Source: CBDUBS01 sp965365445
GTDB taxonomy: Bacteria > Bacteroidota > Rhodothermia > Rhodothermales > DASSAV01
Assembly: GCA_965365445.1 (NCBI GenBank)
Contig: CBDUBS010000200.1
Span: 1-6,737, forward strand
Direction: 5' to 3'
Length of the DNA: 6,737 bases
In this document: piece after piece, positions 6,622 through 6,737 of the stretch
Layout of the letters: every line of letters starts with the position of its first letter
Numbering within the stretch: position 1 is the first letter of the stretch
Notes under the pieces: generated by a model
What the model saw: the letters and a program-made list of their open reading frames with translations, nothing else
What the model was told of the DNA's origin: nothing
Databases searched by the model: none
Program-made: the position numbers and the translations under genes

Positions 6622-6658
6622 GGGCCGGGAATGGAAAATCCATCCCCGGCCCTTTTTT
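6622..6658 (+). terminator. Strong intrinsic terminator after the receptor/beta-helix pair
   Basis: The left arm GGGCCGGGAATGGA (6622-6635) pairs with TCCATCCCCGGCCC (6639-6652). That gives a 14-position stem with a single A-C mismatch and an AAA loop, followed by six T (6653-6658). It starts 18 bases after the beta-helix gene's stop codon, so it should end the receptor operon and separate it from the next gene. Confidence 0.92.
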
Positions 6659-6669
6659 ACGTCAGAAAC

Positions 6670-6737
6670 GTGCTGCGAACCCGTCGCCTTTACCTTCGGC
6701 TGCGCCCGGCCATGCTGGCGCTTCTGCTCGCCCTGCC
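6670..6737 (+). CDS. Start of a gene for a probable exported protein, truncated at the window edge
   Basis: From a GTG at 6670-6672 the frame reads M(V)LRTRRLYLRLRPAMLALLL and continues to the edge (22 full codons). An arginine-rich start followed by a leucine/alanine-rich stretch is a textbook signal-peptide or membrane-anchor beginning. The in-frame ATG at 6712 would remove all the positive charges, so GTG is preferred. No clear Shine-Dalgarno sequence is visible, and the start lies only 11 bases after the T-tract of the terminator, so its promoter is not obvious. Function is unknown. Confidence 0.5.
   Translation, partial: MLRTRRLYLRLRPAMLALLLAL

Noticed and set aside
4865..6643. Minus-strand frame of 592 codons opposite the beta-helix gene
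   Set aside because: The opposite strand has a signal peptide, beta-helix-like strands and a complete T9SS sorting domain. The antisense product is Arg/Gly/Val-rich with no domain, a codon-bias shadow.

Overview
The window is clearly GC-rich. It carries a TonB-dependent receptor with an N-terminal carboxypeptidase-regulatory-like domain, and a secreted protein ending in a type IX secretion (T9SS) sorting domain. That combination points to a GC-rich Bacteroidota-like organism, most plausibly of the Rhodothermales/Salinibacter type. This assignment is inferred from gene content and composition, not from any search.

Left part (1-1351, minus strand): a partition-type module. A ParA ATPase gene (473-1225) is followed after 5 bases by a gene that runs off the left edge (1-467). 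The second gene has a long Pro/Val/Gln-rich tail and then what looks like the start of a ribbon-helix-helix DNA-binding domain. Together they resemble ParA plus a ParG/omega-type small centromere-binding partner. The most striking signal is an 18-base tandem repeat, consensus GTTGCACCGGTGCAACCT, made of two inverted 9-base half-units. About 13 copies lie inside the tail-coding part of the partner gene (149-391). Five more, in one register, lie just upstream of parA (1262-1351), and a third small cluster sits at 1532-1567. The array in the partner gene is both protein-coding (hexapeptide repeats) and, I infer, a DNA-level centromere or operator.

Middle (1352-1886): an intergenic region whose left part I cannot explain beyond scattered repeat relics. 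Its right part has an AT-rich island with a good promoter (TTGACA, 17 bases, TACTTTG) and a LacI-type operator-like palindrome at the expected transcription start.

Right part (1887-6737, plus strand): a nutrient-uptake locus. A 988-residue outer-membrane TonB-dependent receptor is followed after 50 bases by a 566-residue secreted protein with a beta-helix-like core and a T9SS sorting tail. A strong intrinsic terminator (6622-6658) closes this pair. A further gene with a GTG start and a signal-peptide-like beginning runs off the right edge. The receptor and the beta-helix protein probably work together on an extracellular glycan, with surface binding or cleavage followed by TonB-driven import. 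No SusD-like lipoprotein gene lies between them.
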